Shown here: in pieces, positions 44,569-57,339 of the stretch | Layout of the letters: the number at the start of each line of letters is the position of its first letter | How positions within the stretch are numbered: position 1 is the stretch's first letter | Source of the DNA: Pochonia chlamydosporia 170 | Lineage: Eukaryota; Ascomycota; Sordariomycetes; Hypocreales; Clavicipitaceae | DNA length: 64,000 nt | Assembly: GCF_001653235.2 (NCBI RefSeq) | Contig: NW_019154047.1 | Location: 248,001-312,000, forward strand | Direction: 5' to 3' | Position numbers and translations under genes: made by a program | Notes under the pieces: model-generated | The model's input: the letters and a program-made list of their open reading frames with translations, nothing else | Databases searched by the model: none | What the model was told of the DNA's origin: nothing

Positions 44569-46812
44569 TAGCAACCAGATGCCCTTCTATATTAAGCTGT
44601 GTATCTGTACCGACCAAAATTAGAGATGTCAAGGATTTGTTGGCTGATTGGCTCGAGGCTACATTCGCGGATTTCACAGAGTGCCAGCAACTCGCGAATT
44701 TTCTGTGTTGTCAAACGCTGATACAGTTGTTCCATAGCTGGAGTCTGTTCCTGGCGATGGCAGTAAGTTTCGGGCAGTCTCGTCACTGGAAGGCATCTAG
44801 TAATAGATCTCAGCGGTAGGGCAATTGGTCGTAAAGTGAGGTATGTATTGAGAGCTGCTTAAGAATGAATGTACCAGCTATGGAACAGAAACATGGGCAT
44901 CTTTATACATCACCATAGCTCACCTTTCTGATCATGAGGGTTAAATGGTCCCATGTTAACATACGAATGTTATAAGCAACGCGTAGTGGATGTGGAATAT
45001 AACGACTAGCGGTGTTGATGCTCCGCTAACTTTTGTCCCTCCCACTGAATACGGAGACGCAGCCACAGTAAGTACACCTAGTTGTTCTGGAATTCAAAGA
45101 AACGGATCGTCTGGTTTTTGATTGGACAGAGGTGTCATCACTCTGGCAAGGGAGTGCCAGCAATCTGTTACTGGTGGTCATCGATTTCCCTACGATTTGG
45201 TTGCTCACAAGGCTGCGGAGTGCTGTGATTTTACGCTGTTGCGCAGTGCATGAAGGAGAGAGACCGCCATATCACATCTGTCTGCCGATTCTAGAACCTT
45301 CCACACGGCCATACTAACAAGGTGAGTCAGCGGTATTGTAGACTCCACCTTCATAACCACTAGGTCTAAAATGGCAGTCACAACATGTTTTGACACAAGG
45401 GTCGCGCACAGAACACCAAATATGAATGCTCATCGACTTGCCAACTTGACTCATATGCATTCATGCAACGATTTGTTAACATAGGGGAGAACCTATACAT
45501 GAACGTGTTATTAGTTGGTGTTCTTTTGCCGACTGGGCCAGTCGGGGTGGACACTCCGCTCAAGGCGTGGACTGCCAACAAGCTCCTCATCCTTTGCATA
45601 TTCATGGTTGCTTCAATGACACAAAATTTTTCGTCTCCTACTGAATTGATGATAATGTCATTCTTGGACTTCCCCATCGAGATGCCTCTGAGGATCTCTA
45701 CCAGCCCTAGCCCCCTAGCCCTCCTTTGCCGCCTCTATTTCGTTCTCGAAGAGACGGAATCTCTCCACCCTCCGTGCAAACCTGCGGGTGCATGACGCAG
45801 CTGTGCAACTTCTTTTTCCGAAGTCATCCCAGTTTCCCGACACCGTGGTTTCAACGCCTCCTGCTGTGAATTATGCTTACATCTCTCCATTCTTCGAGGT
45901 AGGATCCCAAGCCAGCCCTTGTTCGCTGATGCCTCGTCTTTACGTTACTATGCTCTCTAACACTCGGCACAGCTTCTACGATAACCGCACATACGAACGG
46001 TGCGGTGGACTCTTCTTCTCCCAAAGTCGAGAGAGCTCGTGTGCATGCGTGTGTAACTTGTCAGCGCGCTTTTGGTCGATCGAGGCAAGAACTATTAATA
46101 GTGGGTTGAACCAGTAGTACCAAGAATTCGACTTTGGCCGCATAACGGTAACGAATTATCGGTCATGCTTTCGTTGGCCCTAAAGAATGCGTGGCCTTTG
46201 AAGGAAGGTTGTAGTTGCCAACAGTATGTCGGTTTTACTACGGAATGGTACCGTCAATAGAGCCTGCGGACAAAGCAAGGAAGGACAGAAACTCTTGGCG
46301 CGAGAAGGCGAGGACGGCATGGTGTAGCATGCTCGGAGTTGACCGATCGGAATGTAGTTGTGAAAGGGAGTCAAAGGCTGTTAAGTGGCGTCATCTGCCA
46401 AGCAGTACTCCCATCGGTATGGTAATATAGCTGACGTTCACCGACCTGTTATGGCGGTGGAAGAACTGACGCGGCCAGCAACAGCACCATCACAAACCTG
46501 ACGTCGTGGTTGAATGAATACGCCATAGATTTATTCGTTCGTAGAAATGAGGTGGATGGTCTACCGCAAGATGACGATTGACATCGCATTGCCTCCGTCA
46601 GGTTGCACAACTGGTATCCGCAACGCTCATTTGCGAAAATCGACTATATGAGCGCGTCGCCGCGCTAAATGCTTATTGCAGGCTCGATCATGACATTGGA
46701 GGATAAAGCGGAGTGCCACTGCCACCCCATCCATATTCAACCGAATGAAGTTCACCGGCAAACGGCATGCGTCTTGCCTGGTGGTTGATCCAGAAAGCAT
46801 CCGCTTTTTTTT
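44569..46812. other. No supported gene
   Basis: About 2.2 kb with only short ORFs on both strands (110 aa at 45463 +; 109 aa at 45788 +). No splice-linked domain or transposon signature found. Confidence 0.45.
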
Positions 46813-47693
46813 TTAAACAATTCGAACGTGTCGCTCGTAAAATTGCAGCATCTAGTGCACGGTCAGCACGCAAAAGCCTGGAAATTTGTCAACCCTAGTA
46901 TAGCGGCTACCTTTTGCGGACACTTCTTGTAGACAACGGGCGTCTCGTGCTTCGTCTTCTTGCCATTCTTCCAGATAAGGTAGACAATAAGCTTACCGCC
47001 GCCCCCACGCTCGCAAGAGTCTATGGTATCAACTTCATCCTCCCATGAGCCAGCAGGTGGCTGCCATGATTCTGTAGCGGTGGAAGAATCGTCCTCAACG
47101 GTTTTTGCGCCGTTCTCGAGTTGCTGTCCCGACATCGTGTGTGCTGCGGCCGTCGCTGCAGACGATCTCTTACTCCTTTTAGGCGCCCTCTTCCCCCGTG
47201 GGAGCATGCTCGTGAGTATGTTCTGTCGTCCGCCAACCAAGCGAAAGTACTGTTCGACAATTTCCGGCACGTCTTCCCTGATGAGTGTCAGTCATCTACA
47301 GCACGCGGAGTGTGCCGCAACCCCTACTCACCGCAGGCTCTCTTCCGGTTCCCAAGTTAAATCCTTCTCGGAATCGTAGCCTTGCCACTTAACACGGAAT
47401 TCCAAGCTCTTCTGCGGAAACGCGTCAATTCAAACGCGTCTCTGTGTAGTCATCTCACTGCACCTACCTTTTTCCCGATCCTGTGACTTTTTATCTTTTC
47501 GACGTTGTACCTGGATCAGAAATTAGCCGCCAACACAGGTCGCCTACACGAGATGCACGGCGTACAAACTGTCATTCGCTGCACTGCTGTCGCCGCCAGA
47601 GGTCCCGACTTCCCTCTTTCCGGCCGAGCGGGGATCAGACGCTTGTGAAGGCGATCGCGCACTGGATAGTGGAGATTTAACACGACGCTTCAT
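46813..47693 (-). CDS. HP1-type heterochromatin protein (chromodomain + chromo shadow), copy A
   Basis: Five exons: 47693-47548, 47510-47468, 47411-47332, 47277-46911, 46851-46813. All introns are 37-59 nt with consistent phases, giving 224 aa. The chromodomain (about residues 50-105) reads YNVEKIKSHRIGKK, then LEFRVKWQGYD and LTWEPEESL, then DVPEIVEQYFRL. The Tyr, Trp, Tyr aromatic cage for methylated H3K9 is complete. After a Lys/Ser/Ala-rich hinge comes a chromo shadow domain (GSWEDEVDTIDSCE; KLIVYLIWKNGKKTKHET; YKKCPQK), with the last exon adding LQFYERHVRIV. The protein ends right there, a shorter tail than I would expect. Likely binds H3K9me chromatin and dimerises. Divergent from copy B. 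Confidence 0.88.
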
Positions 47694-50658
47694 TGTTGCC
47701 AAAACTTAAACATCAGTGGTAATCGGTGAGATACAGCAAGCGCGTGTTGTTGTTCCTGTTGTTGTCACGGTAGCGCGTCGGGAAAGAAGGGTTGCGACAG
47801 TGACTCTCCAATGCCGGCCACATCTGTCCCGTCCCGTGATGAGTCAGCGCAATGCTTTCCCATGCGCACTATTGTAAATACATACTGTTCATACACATAC
47901 AGCAGCTGAGCGTCCTCTTAATAGTAGACGAGTTCATGAGCCTTTGCGAACGTGCAGCTGTTTGACGGGACAAGACGTGTAACCAGTAGTACTTTGTTCA
48001 TAATTGGCACATCAATTGGAAACCAGGCTACAGTCCCCCGATGATGCAACGATGCAGTGTGCCCTGTCATTCCCGACATGGTGCCTGCAGCCAGGCGCTT
48101 GACAAGGAAGTGCGGGATCTCTTCCGAGGCCTACACTTCGTCAAGCGAGCAACATAAACTACGATGACGAGAGCACTCTACGTGGCTGAAGCTTCAAAGG
48201 ACAGATTTGACCTCGAGATGGCTGGAATGTCCCCACCTTACAACTACTCAGTTTGTCAAGCGGTTTGCATTGAACGTAAGATGCCGCAAAAGGTGTACTG
48301 TTCACCCTCACAAGACTCAATGCATTGGCTCCCTTGCGGCCATCCGTGGACGGACGGTTCGCCTCGGCGTTTCGAGAGATTGGCTCCGACAAAGCAAAAT
48401 TGGCAATTTCGCTTTGAACGGTCCGGACAGCAGCGGTAGGTGTCTTCAAAGTCACTTTCAACGTTTCCAAGAGCCAGGCTGATCTTCCACCGTACCACGG
48501 CGCGCACTCGGCTTTCTTTACACAGGCCTGGGGGCACCGGAAAGTCCTGTGTCTCTCAGCTAAGTGGTGGGAATAAAGCCCCAGCACCGTGGCTGAAGAT
48601 GAGTGTTAGATGGATATTATGGCAGGTCGAAAGCAGCCCGAAGAGCTCGGCGACGGCCCCGCATCCTTCTTGTGCTGCGCCAAAATTGCGAACCATTTCA
48701 CCCACGGCGACACGAGGGAGAGCAACAGCGTTCCAGCGTGTGTCGCATTATACTCACCTGCAGCGTTACCTTGTCACTCATACATACTTCAATGCTCACA
48801 CTTCCTCACATTACAGTCCATTGGCAACCTCTGTAGAATAAGCTAGACCATTTCACCCCCTCCATACTCCTCAGGCAGACACAGGCCAAAGAGGAGGAGC
48901 TCAATGCATCCGCATCTCCTTCTTGTCGTCTCTATGGGCGGGTGACGGTGGTGATATCCGTGCGGGACATGAGCCGCATAATGGCGATGTTCCTGCCCTC
49001 CAGTTTTACGACGGCATGCTCTCGGCAGTCCCTTTACATTGTCCAAAAGACCCCATTCACAACCAGAAGAGTTGTGTCGAGCGTTGTTTACAGTGGTATT
49101 CCGCCTCTGCGCAGGGATGAGTTTTCTGATCCAAACTAGCTCTTCGCCGGGACGAGCCCTGAAGCGGAAAACGGAATAATGTGTGAAATAAATTTCGGGG
49201 TTGGTACAGGGAAGCGCAAACTGATCGAAGGAAAGCTGTAGTGCACATTCTACAAGTTCAATCACCATGAAAGGGGTTGCTGTTCCAATCAACAATTGGG
49301 CGACCCAGGAAGTTGGGCAACGAGCAGGTAGAGGAACATGGACAGGTGCGAATTTTCTTTAACCGTGAGCAGGGCCACCTCTCAAATTGCCTGCCTACGC
49401 TCACATTTCTGAGTTTGCTCCCAGTTTGATCAAGGTGGTTGCCATTGAACGGTATGATGCTTCGAGTGCACACGCTTCTCCCGACCAGCCTCTTGTCGCT
49501 TGTAGGCAACAGGCTCCAGCCAATCAACATCGCCAACCTCCTTCTTGGTCATTTAGTCAACACCAACCGCGACTTGCCTTTCGTCTACTCAATCTTCCGC
49601 GCCTGATCTCCCACCAGAAACCATCGTCTGAGGGGAAAAAAAAAAAGAGAAAGAAAGCTCACTCAAAGTTCGTAGTACCAGAACATTGCAGTGGAAGATT
49701 TTAGGTATGCAGCTGCACAGAACGCACTAATTACTTCATGATGCAAACAACACTTCGCCGCCCTGGCCATCGTCAAACTTCAAAACGCCACATTTAACCG
49801 TCTTCGGACAAAGGCAGTCCGGTCCTTCTTCAGCCCGTGAGATGGCCGGTATAGTCCCGTATACAATAAATATTCAAGACAATCTACGAGCATTGTATTT
49901 AATATTAATATTAATACGATATAGAGCTGCATTTGAGATGGGACGCACGCCGGTGACTAAAGGAACAGGTCGCGTTTCACTTCGACGGCTTCCTGCTGGC
50001 ATGTTGAGAGAGATGCACCGGGAGCTCGTGTCATCAGGAAAGCATTCATTGTGATTGAGGCAGCCAAGACCACAGGTGCCGTCCCAATGTGGGCCTAAAA
50101 ATACAGCAGACCGCCCCTGACTAAACCACCCTCAAGCACAGTTACTAATACAGTCGGCGGTGACATACTGATGACTTGTGAAAAGGTCACCACCCTATGA
50201 CACATGTGCGGAAGAGTTTGGGCTGACATATTGACATACAGATGTAGACAAATTCGCAGTCTCCCTGGTGCGACAGCTTGGTTGTGAAAGCCTGCTGGAT
50301 GGCCCACTCAGCGAGCGCGTCTCACTGAGTGGTTGACTCAAACCCACAACTTGTTTGCAAATTGGTGGGCTAGAGCACCAACTTACAAATTGCTCCTTCA
50401 CATCGAAATTAGGTACGCGACGAAATATTTGATGCGCTTTGGCATATTTTAGCCATGATAACCGCTGGGTCGCAATGAACGATGAGTGAACCACGAGGCC
50501 TCCGCTCTGGTTACGGCTACTTGTAAGTACGTAAAATAGCATGTCAAGCTCACGGAAGTGCTTGCGCCAAAAGACTTTGACCAAATCCAAGGTCACTGCG
50601 TACGTTTGGAGCCGGGGATTTAAATGGCCGATATTCTGCCATCAGTATTCACAAATTA
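47694..50658. other. Intergenic between the two HP1-type genes
   Basis: About 3 kb. Several overlapping ORFs (142 aa at 48159-48587 -, 150 aa at 48843-49295 -, 133 aa at 48440-48841 +) are open on both strands at once and have no recognisable domain, so I do not call them. Confidence 0.45.
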
Positions 50659-51501
50659 ATGGCATTTGTAGAGCACTCTAAAGGGAAGGGCCGCTATAGC
50701 CTGAGAGCTCGGAGACCGCCGCCAGGTAGTTTCCAAGAGTGTCTCGATTCCGATGGTGACAACGAACTCACAATCGGTATTGCAGACTGTAGCGACAAGA
50801 ACCGTATCTGTTCAAAACAGAAACGCTGTTATCTTGGGTGGTAAGTATGTCGCATATACCGCAGTAGTCCCTTCCAACTAACAACTAGCAGGTTTGATGT
50901 CGAAGCAATCAAGGATCATAGAACTGCCCCAGATGTATATATACACTTAGAACATTATGAACTTACGCGGATTCTGCTAACCCTGCCAAGAGGTCCATTG
51001 AGTACTTTGTCAAGTGGGAGGGGTCGCCAATTTGCACGTGGGAACCAGCAGACAACTTGTAGTGTGATCACTCAAACAGCTGAAATTTAAACACCATGCT
51101 AACATCCAGCAACTTGCAGGAAGTCGGTTCCCGAGATTGTCATGCAATACCATAGGCGCATCAGTCGGCTCAAGAAAGATACTGGAACGGCGAGAAGGCG
51201 GCGACACGCGGCGACAGCCAGAACAAGAGCGATGAGGAATCGACTCAAACAGGTCAACCAAAAGGATTCGGCGCTGGGAAACACAGTAGAATTGCAGTCG
51301 TTGTTGGGATCGTGGACGAGTGAAGTTTGCTCGATAGATGATGTAGACCGTGAGGAGGATAGGCTAATCGTGTCTGTCACCTGGTTAAATGGGACGAAGA
51401 CTCGACTCGACATTTGGGGTGACGAGTGGGACCAACCGTATAGTAAGATACGACAGCTCGTACAGGGCAGTTCACACACTGGTGAGAAGCCATGTGCCTA
51501 A
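50659..51501 (+). CDS. HP1-type protein, diverged copy B
   Basis: Four exons: 50659-50840, 50892-50934, 50991-51058, 51120-51501; introns 51-61 nt with GTAAGT/GTATAT/GTAGTG donors and CAG/AAG acceptors; 224 aa. The chromodomain reads FDVEAIKDHRTAPD, then SIEYFVKWEGS, CTWEPADNL and VPEIVMQYHRRI. Exon 2 is 43 nt, as in copy A, and the intron phases match. Relative to copy A the aromatic cage has Phe for the first Tyr and Ser for the third, so H3K9me binding is probably weakened. The shadow-domain part is recognisable at first (GSWTSEVCSIDDVD; LIVSVTWLNGTKTRLD) but the end diverges. It could be losing function or be specialised. Confidence 0.75.
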
Positions 51502-53756
51502 TTTACAACCCAATCGAGGTGAGGTAATGGATCAGAATATCTTAGGTTGGTACTTCCAAAGGCGAAGCGCATTTCCATCGCAGGAAGGGTGAATGTTTCT
51601 TTGTCAGTCACGTCTGGCAGAAGGAAGCCGACCTTTGACCTTGATGGAGATATTTACTTCCTATCCAAGTGGAACTCCGTATGGGATCTTAGCCCAACAT
51701 TTAGGTGGACCGGACATGTGCACTCCAAGACCCCCGTAGTCAGGACGAGGAGACCTACTTCCGGCGGACGCTACAAACTATGTTGAAAATGATTCGAAAC
51801 TGCGAGGTTGCGGGCTGACCAGCGCTTCGTAGCGCGTCGGTGGATTTTGTACCAAGGCAGAAATGACATATTTACTCTTGAGTGAACCTTACAAGGCTGG
51901 TGCTTGGGCTGTCGTGTGACTGAAAGCCAATAATTCCGAAGGGAGGGCCTATCCCCTCCCCTTTTGCTTCAAGCCCTGGCCGCCAACCTCACCCCGTGGT
52001 TGGCATTAGGAGCAGGACGAATGTTGCAACGGTCCTGCAGCCGATGTGCATCCGATGGGTCGCGCAGGAACTTCATCCCTAGTAGGCGGTGAACTCAAGG
52101 CTTCAGGTATATGCCCACCATTCATCAAGCCATTGCCCCGCGCCATCAAGTTTGTAACGGTACTCATTAAAAAAATGAACGAATCCACTTCCATGTCCAA
52201 TATGGCGTTGGGGGGGATCCCTTGGTTCCATGGCGGCATATGTCAAGCACGCAGCCTGGCAGGACGCCAAGGATATTCGGCCGGTTTCATTCTGGAGTAG
52301 TCTGTTGGACCCTGCCAAGAACTCCATATCCCCACGAGGCACGGCACCAAAATGGCATTTGGTGCAAGGAACCAGTAGAAACGGAGAACCCTTGTTCTGT
52401 CCCATGTAAGTAATCATCCAAGCAGATGATGTCCGCAGCCGAACGTGCTCGCAAATTTGGAGATGTTCAAATGGAGTGAGACGAACTTTCCATGGTTGGA
52501 AAACAAATGGGTGCGGTTGCAGACTCGATGTCAGACCAGCATGAGCAAAAGCCGGGGAAAGGATCATGCGCTTGGGTTGCTATGTATTAAACTGAATGTC
52601 TCCCGAGACGCAGCTTGCTCTCCAGGGGTTCTGCACCAAGACTCCGTACGGTATGGGTATAAAGTACTCCGTAGGAGATGAAATTTTGCCAGCCCAGTCA
52701 ACAGCAGCACTGAACCGCGGCCTCGATGACGGCAGTGAAGCGCCAATTGCCATACCAGATGCCGGACTGCCATTACAGTAGCTGCCGCTTCCCACATTTG
52801 TTGAGCAAGATAACTTACGCCTCCGCCGCTTTTATCTTCCACCCGCAGGTGTGTGCAGGGAGGACTAGTCCCGGCCGCCAGACAGCCGGAATATACAGCA
52901 GAAGCGTAAAGGTTCTTTCCCGCTCTTTCACCACCCGCCAATCCCATTACGCTGTCATCTATGATCATCATTCCAATGCCAATTATGATCTACAATACCT
53001 TTTCTCTGTTTAAGTTACGCGAGACGGTATTCGGGCCATTAGTTGCATATTTTGTGAATGTACCGTTTGATAGGATGTTAAAGTAACTAACGATTAGTCG
53101 CCAATGAGGTGGCAGAGGCACTAGCTGGGTGTCTGTAAATCGTGAGGCGGGTCCACCTGATCAGAGTGTTTAGTGGATGTATAGCTGATAATGCTTGCAG
53201 CTGTCAGGCTAGTTATACCACCATTCCCACACACCAATGCTGGAATATCTCCCTCGCCACTAGGGAGTCCTATCCAACAAGTCGCTTCTGCCGCCAAAAC
53301 CACCCACTGTTGATTAATTGATATATGTCTTCACCATTGCTATCTCGGGACATTATCGTCCATGTCTTTAGCCCCTTTTTATCCAGCTGTTGTCGTGTGA
53401 CTCCACGGTTCTTGGCCCACACCTCACCGCGACAGTCCCTGGACCACAATCAAGACAAGGGGCCACATCAAGAACGAATGTATGAACATGTTTCACCCGC
53501 TTCAAGTAGTGGCACACACAGGACCAGAACCCATGGGGCGCACCAACATCATTCTTTCAACCGCGCATCAACTTCCGACAGGATCACTGCTCTGCTCTCA
53601 CAGACGCGCCTGACTCCTCGCACTCTCAACACGTCAACCGCCGTCACCCACGAGCCTCGATACCAGCAGACATCTCAGCCCACCCCCGCGATCTGGTATC
53701 AACTCGCATAGCGCAAACCTCATATTCTCACAGTTAATGATGTACGTTTCTGCATC
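51502..53756. other. No confident gene
   Basis: ORFs at 51547-51786 (+), 52103-52567 (-) and 52564-52971 (-) lack domains. A 61-aa plus ORF (52596-52781) looks protein-like but could not be extended. A Ser/Thr/His-rich ORF at 53325-53711 (+) may be 5' leader of the C2H2 gene. Confidence 0.4.
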
Positions 53757-54624
53757 ATGATGCCTCGAACAAATACGACCGCGTCTCGCCCGCAGCCTAT
53801 TGCTCCGGCTCCTGATGCTGGACGTGCACCCCCAGCCCTACGCCCTATGCCTCTGGACGGTAACACGACCCTGCTCGGTGTTTCCTCCCCATATGGCACT
53901 GGACCGCTAATGCAAACCCACCATGATCTTTATGATGGGATACAGCTTACTCGTGTTGTTGGATCTCAAGGTCGCCGGGGAATCTTGCCTAGTTCTCCTG
54001 GTCGGCCTGCCGTCCCGGCTGCTGGCGCAACAGGGCTCGTCGTTCCTATTAAGGATGCTGATGGCAAATACCCTTGCCCTCATTGCTCCAAGTCCTACCT
54101 CCACAGAAAGCACTTGAAGCGCCATTTCCTTCGCCGTAAGTCCAACTCTGAACCCCTCATACCCTGAAGAAAGCGGGCCACTTGTGCCTTGATGTGAAAG
54201 TCGTGTAGAGTAACTAACTTCCTACGCAGATACTGGTGATCGTCCTTACATGTGTGTGCTTTGCCGAGATACCTTTTGTAGAAGTGATATCTTGAAGCGC
54301 CACTTCCAAAAGTGCTCCATTCGCCGTGGAAACCCCAGCGGGGTGAGCCACTTGTCCCACCCTCAAGCTCGCGTCAGGAACCACGCTCAGGGTGGGAAGG
54401 CTGGTAGCCTTGGTAATGAAGATGACTTAAACCACCTTCATGGGTTGGACATCATGCCCTCCGACAGCATGGCTTATCCTTTTGCCATGGTTCCCTTCTC
54501 TGGCGGCATGAACAACAAGGCTGGTAACCAGGCTTATATTTCTCGTTCCGCCGGCTACGAACAAGACCGTAATGACGAAGTCCCTAAGATGCGGGTACCT
54601 CAGCCTTATGGACCCATGTTTTAA
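53757..54624 (+). CDS. C2H2 zinc-finger transcription factor, short
   Basis: Exons 53757-54135 and 54230-54624 with a 94-nt intron (GTAAGT, CTAAC branch, CGCAG) give 257 aa. The Pro-rich N-terminus precedes finger 1 (YPCPHCSKSYLHRKHLKRHF), whose last His codon is split by the intron. A classic linker HTGDRPY leads to finger 2 (MCVLCRDTFCRSDILKRHFQ), which ends H-x3-C rather than H-x3-H. The rest (RRGNPSGVSHLSHPQA; DLNHL) resembles a conserved fungal C2H2 regulator, but the protein stops at QPYGPMF, shorter than relatives I recall. Probably DNA-binding in the nucleus; may be a truncated duplicate. Confidence 0.75.
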
Positions 54625-56005
54625 GCCCCGTAAACAGCGGATTCCATCTAGAGCATCATCCTGTTGGCCTGGAGTGAAATGCCAGGCATGGTGATCTCGG
54701 TGAACTCCCAGCCTGGCCGGAAATAGGTCGCATCAACCCCGCAACAATCAGACGCAAGTTGAGGGTCATCATACTTCGAAATTATGATATCAGCGAGCAT
54801 GACGCAATCAACATCTAATGACGGAAGGGCCGCCCAATTTATCTATTGGGCATATGTCATAAGCTTCTGCCGTCGGTCATGTAAGACTCTAACCGCCACC
54901 GGACTCCGCGGACTTTATGGGCCTCTCAACCCGTCCTCGCCTTGGCCTGGAATCAGAAATCGGACAACAGCTTGTTCATGCTGTCTATCCCTGATGAGGC
55001 ACTCTCTGAGGCAAATATTTTGGCATCTATATTTTAGCTGGACCTGCTTCTGATTCATTCACCGGCAATGCGCATCAATAGGGCTACTAACAACCGGATA
55101 TAATACCCAAACAAGGTTCAGAGGATAAACAACACGCAGATATGATACGTATGCCGGGACATTACAGCCTTTGTTAGACGGAGAAGCTGCCGATGTCGTA
55201 GGATATGGATGATGGCGATGGTGATCTTTGTGTAATATCTTGGAGTGGACCCTGTCTGGAAGAAGGCTCTTTTGGAAGTGCGCAGAAGAGAGGATTGCAG
55301 TCACAACATCGTATGACCAATCTCATAATGTCCCGTCTCATATGTCTAACGTACAGTCGTTACAACCGTTCACTGCTACGTGGTCGGGTGTGACGTAATT
55401 TTCTTTTGCCGGTTTGGGAGCAAAATGCTCAGACCTTATGCAGCCTGTGGTGTGGTCATCGGAAAATTGGAAATAATCAGCGTGCAAGTATGTTTGATGA
55501 CAGGAAATCTCTCATCCCGAGAGTTCGGCTCAAGATAGCTGCCAACTTATTCGCGTCGGAGTTTCCTTCTCCGAATCGTGGTCTTCCGCCGGCCGTTCTT
55601 TCAACAAAACAGGTATGGTAGCCCATTAGTTCTCAACCTTGCCTCTATGCCATGTGTGAAGGTGTAGCACCTTGTCGCTGCCCTGTATAATCGCTTGATG
55701 AGATGATCATCGACAGGAGTTGGCTTGAGCGTTTCTCTCTTTGTCATTTTTATGTCGTCGCATTTACAAAATAGCTTTATGACTCTCACGAAACTGCTCA
55801 ACCCCCCGGTCGGCGAATACTTGGGTCATTTTTGTGCTTTGTCTCCACCATCCCACCAATGGAGTCCCTTCTACCAGGAAAGGCCTAGTGTGTGCCAGCC
55901 ACCGGCCAAAAGACAATTCGCATGTTCCGCCATTTCCAACAAGAGGCCTCTCTCAGGAGAACGCACAAATTGTTGTCGCAGCCTAGTGTGGTTGTCCCCA
56001 CGATC
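54625..56005. other. No supported gene
   Basis: Short ORFs only. A frame around 55490-55618 ending in a GTATGG donor may be an upstream exon of the BAH gene, but no joining acceptor was confirmed. Confidence 0.4.
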
Positions 56006-57145
56006 ATGGTGTCAAAGGTAGGAAGGCGACGCCGCGCGAAAAATCACGAGAACACTGCCGACTGTCCTTTCAAAGTCACCAGAGTATTGGTGCCCCCTGA
56101 TGAAAAACTACACTATGCCACGACGCAGGGGAGAGTTGATTCTCGCGGCAGACTAGAGCGACTACAACAGTCTCCATTTGATCCTCCAGGGGCGTTCAAA
56201 TCGCATCGTACGATGAATCTGTCGTATTCTATCGCGCCACACAAGCCGTGGTACGAAATGAGACGCTACAATAGCTTTGTTCGTGAGTCACTTCGTCTAC
56301 ATCCTTGCGCAGCCGACAGCATAGTAACGGAACCCACTCATAGTTACAGGTGTCAAGTTTCTTGTTGATGATTTTGTGTACGTCTCCAATGACACGACCA
56401 TTGAGCGACAGATGGGTACTACGAACGACCTTGATCAACTTGACTACTGGGTCGCAAAAATCCTCGAGATCAGGGCATCAGACGAGTACCACGTCTACGC
56501 GCGCATCTATTGGATGTATTCTCCGGATGACCTGCCTCGGGATGTCTTAGACGGTGATAACCTGGTTGGAGAGAGGCGGTATATCTACAGCCAGAACGAG
56601 TTAGTTGCTTCAAATCATAGTGAGTTGGCACATCAACTGCCCAATGTTATAGTATGCACAGCACTGACGAGCGCCTTAGTGGATATCATCAATGTTGTCA
56701 GTGTTGTCGGGAAAGCTGACGTCCCCGAATTCGGACAGAAAGACGATGACAAAATCCAAAGTGGTCTGTACTGGCGACGAGCGTTTGATTACTTGACCTC
56801 ACAGTTATCGGTATGACTTGTTGGGATTCGTCGAGTGTAGCGCATTATGTACGCTGACGGATCGGATAGTCTGTCGATCCAACGAATAAATGCGAGGACT
56901 CGCGAGTACCGACGACGTCTACGGTACAACTTGCGCCATGCGAAGGGCAGTTGCCTCCTCTTCGACCGACGATTCCAGTGCCCGATCAAAGCACAAATAC
57001 TCCATGCACATTTGGCGTTAGTGATCACTCTGCGTCATCAGGGTGGAAAACTGGCGACAATGCTGCGGACAATGAAGCAGCTCGCACAAATAACGATCGT
57101 CACGGTCGACGGCGACGGCGACGCAAAAAGATTATCGGTACGTAA
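56006..57145 (+). CDS. BAH-domain protein
   Basis: Exons 56006-56282, 56350-56619, 56680-56810 and 56870-57145, introns 59-67 nt, all phases consistent; 317 aa. Residues about 93-225 form a bromo-adjacent homology domain: VKFLVDDFVYVSNDTT, DYWVAKILEIRASDEYHVYA, YWMYSPDDLP, NELVASNHMDIINVVSVVG and LYWRRAFDY. BAH domains bind nucleosomes or modified histones; in fungi some read H3K27me3. The final exon is Pro/Asn-rich and ends in RHGRRRRRRKKIIG, a strong nuclear-localisation-like run. I looked for the PHD finger that often follows and did not see one. The start is the first ATG before the conserved part; an upstream in-frame extension exists. Confidence 0.82.
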
Positions 57146-57339
57146 CGATGGGACAATGTGGCTTAGAATGGTTCATGAGAGGCTTTTCCCAATAAGATGT
57201 CCAAATTGCTTCTATCGCCGCCAAATCACGATCGTATACCTCTTCATGATGTCGTATTACCAACCCAAACCTTGACCTTGAAGACATATGTGAAAAAAAA
57301 AATGCCAATACACTAACAGCTTTGCAAGCTCCGGCATCG

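Noticed and set aside
48159..49295. Overlapping ORFs on both strands between the HP1-type genes
   Set aside because: Simultaneously open frames with no motif or coherent exon structure.
52103..52971. Two long minus-strand ORFs
   Set aside because: No domain, plus-strand frames are equally open, and no splice sites support them.
56870..57145. PHD finger after the BAH domain
   Set aside because: Only three Cys residues in the exon, without the C4HC3 spacing.
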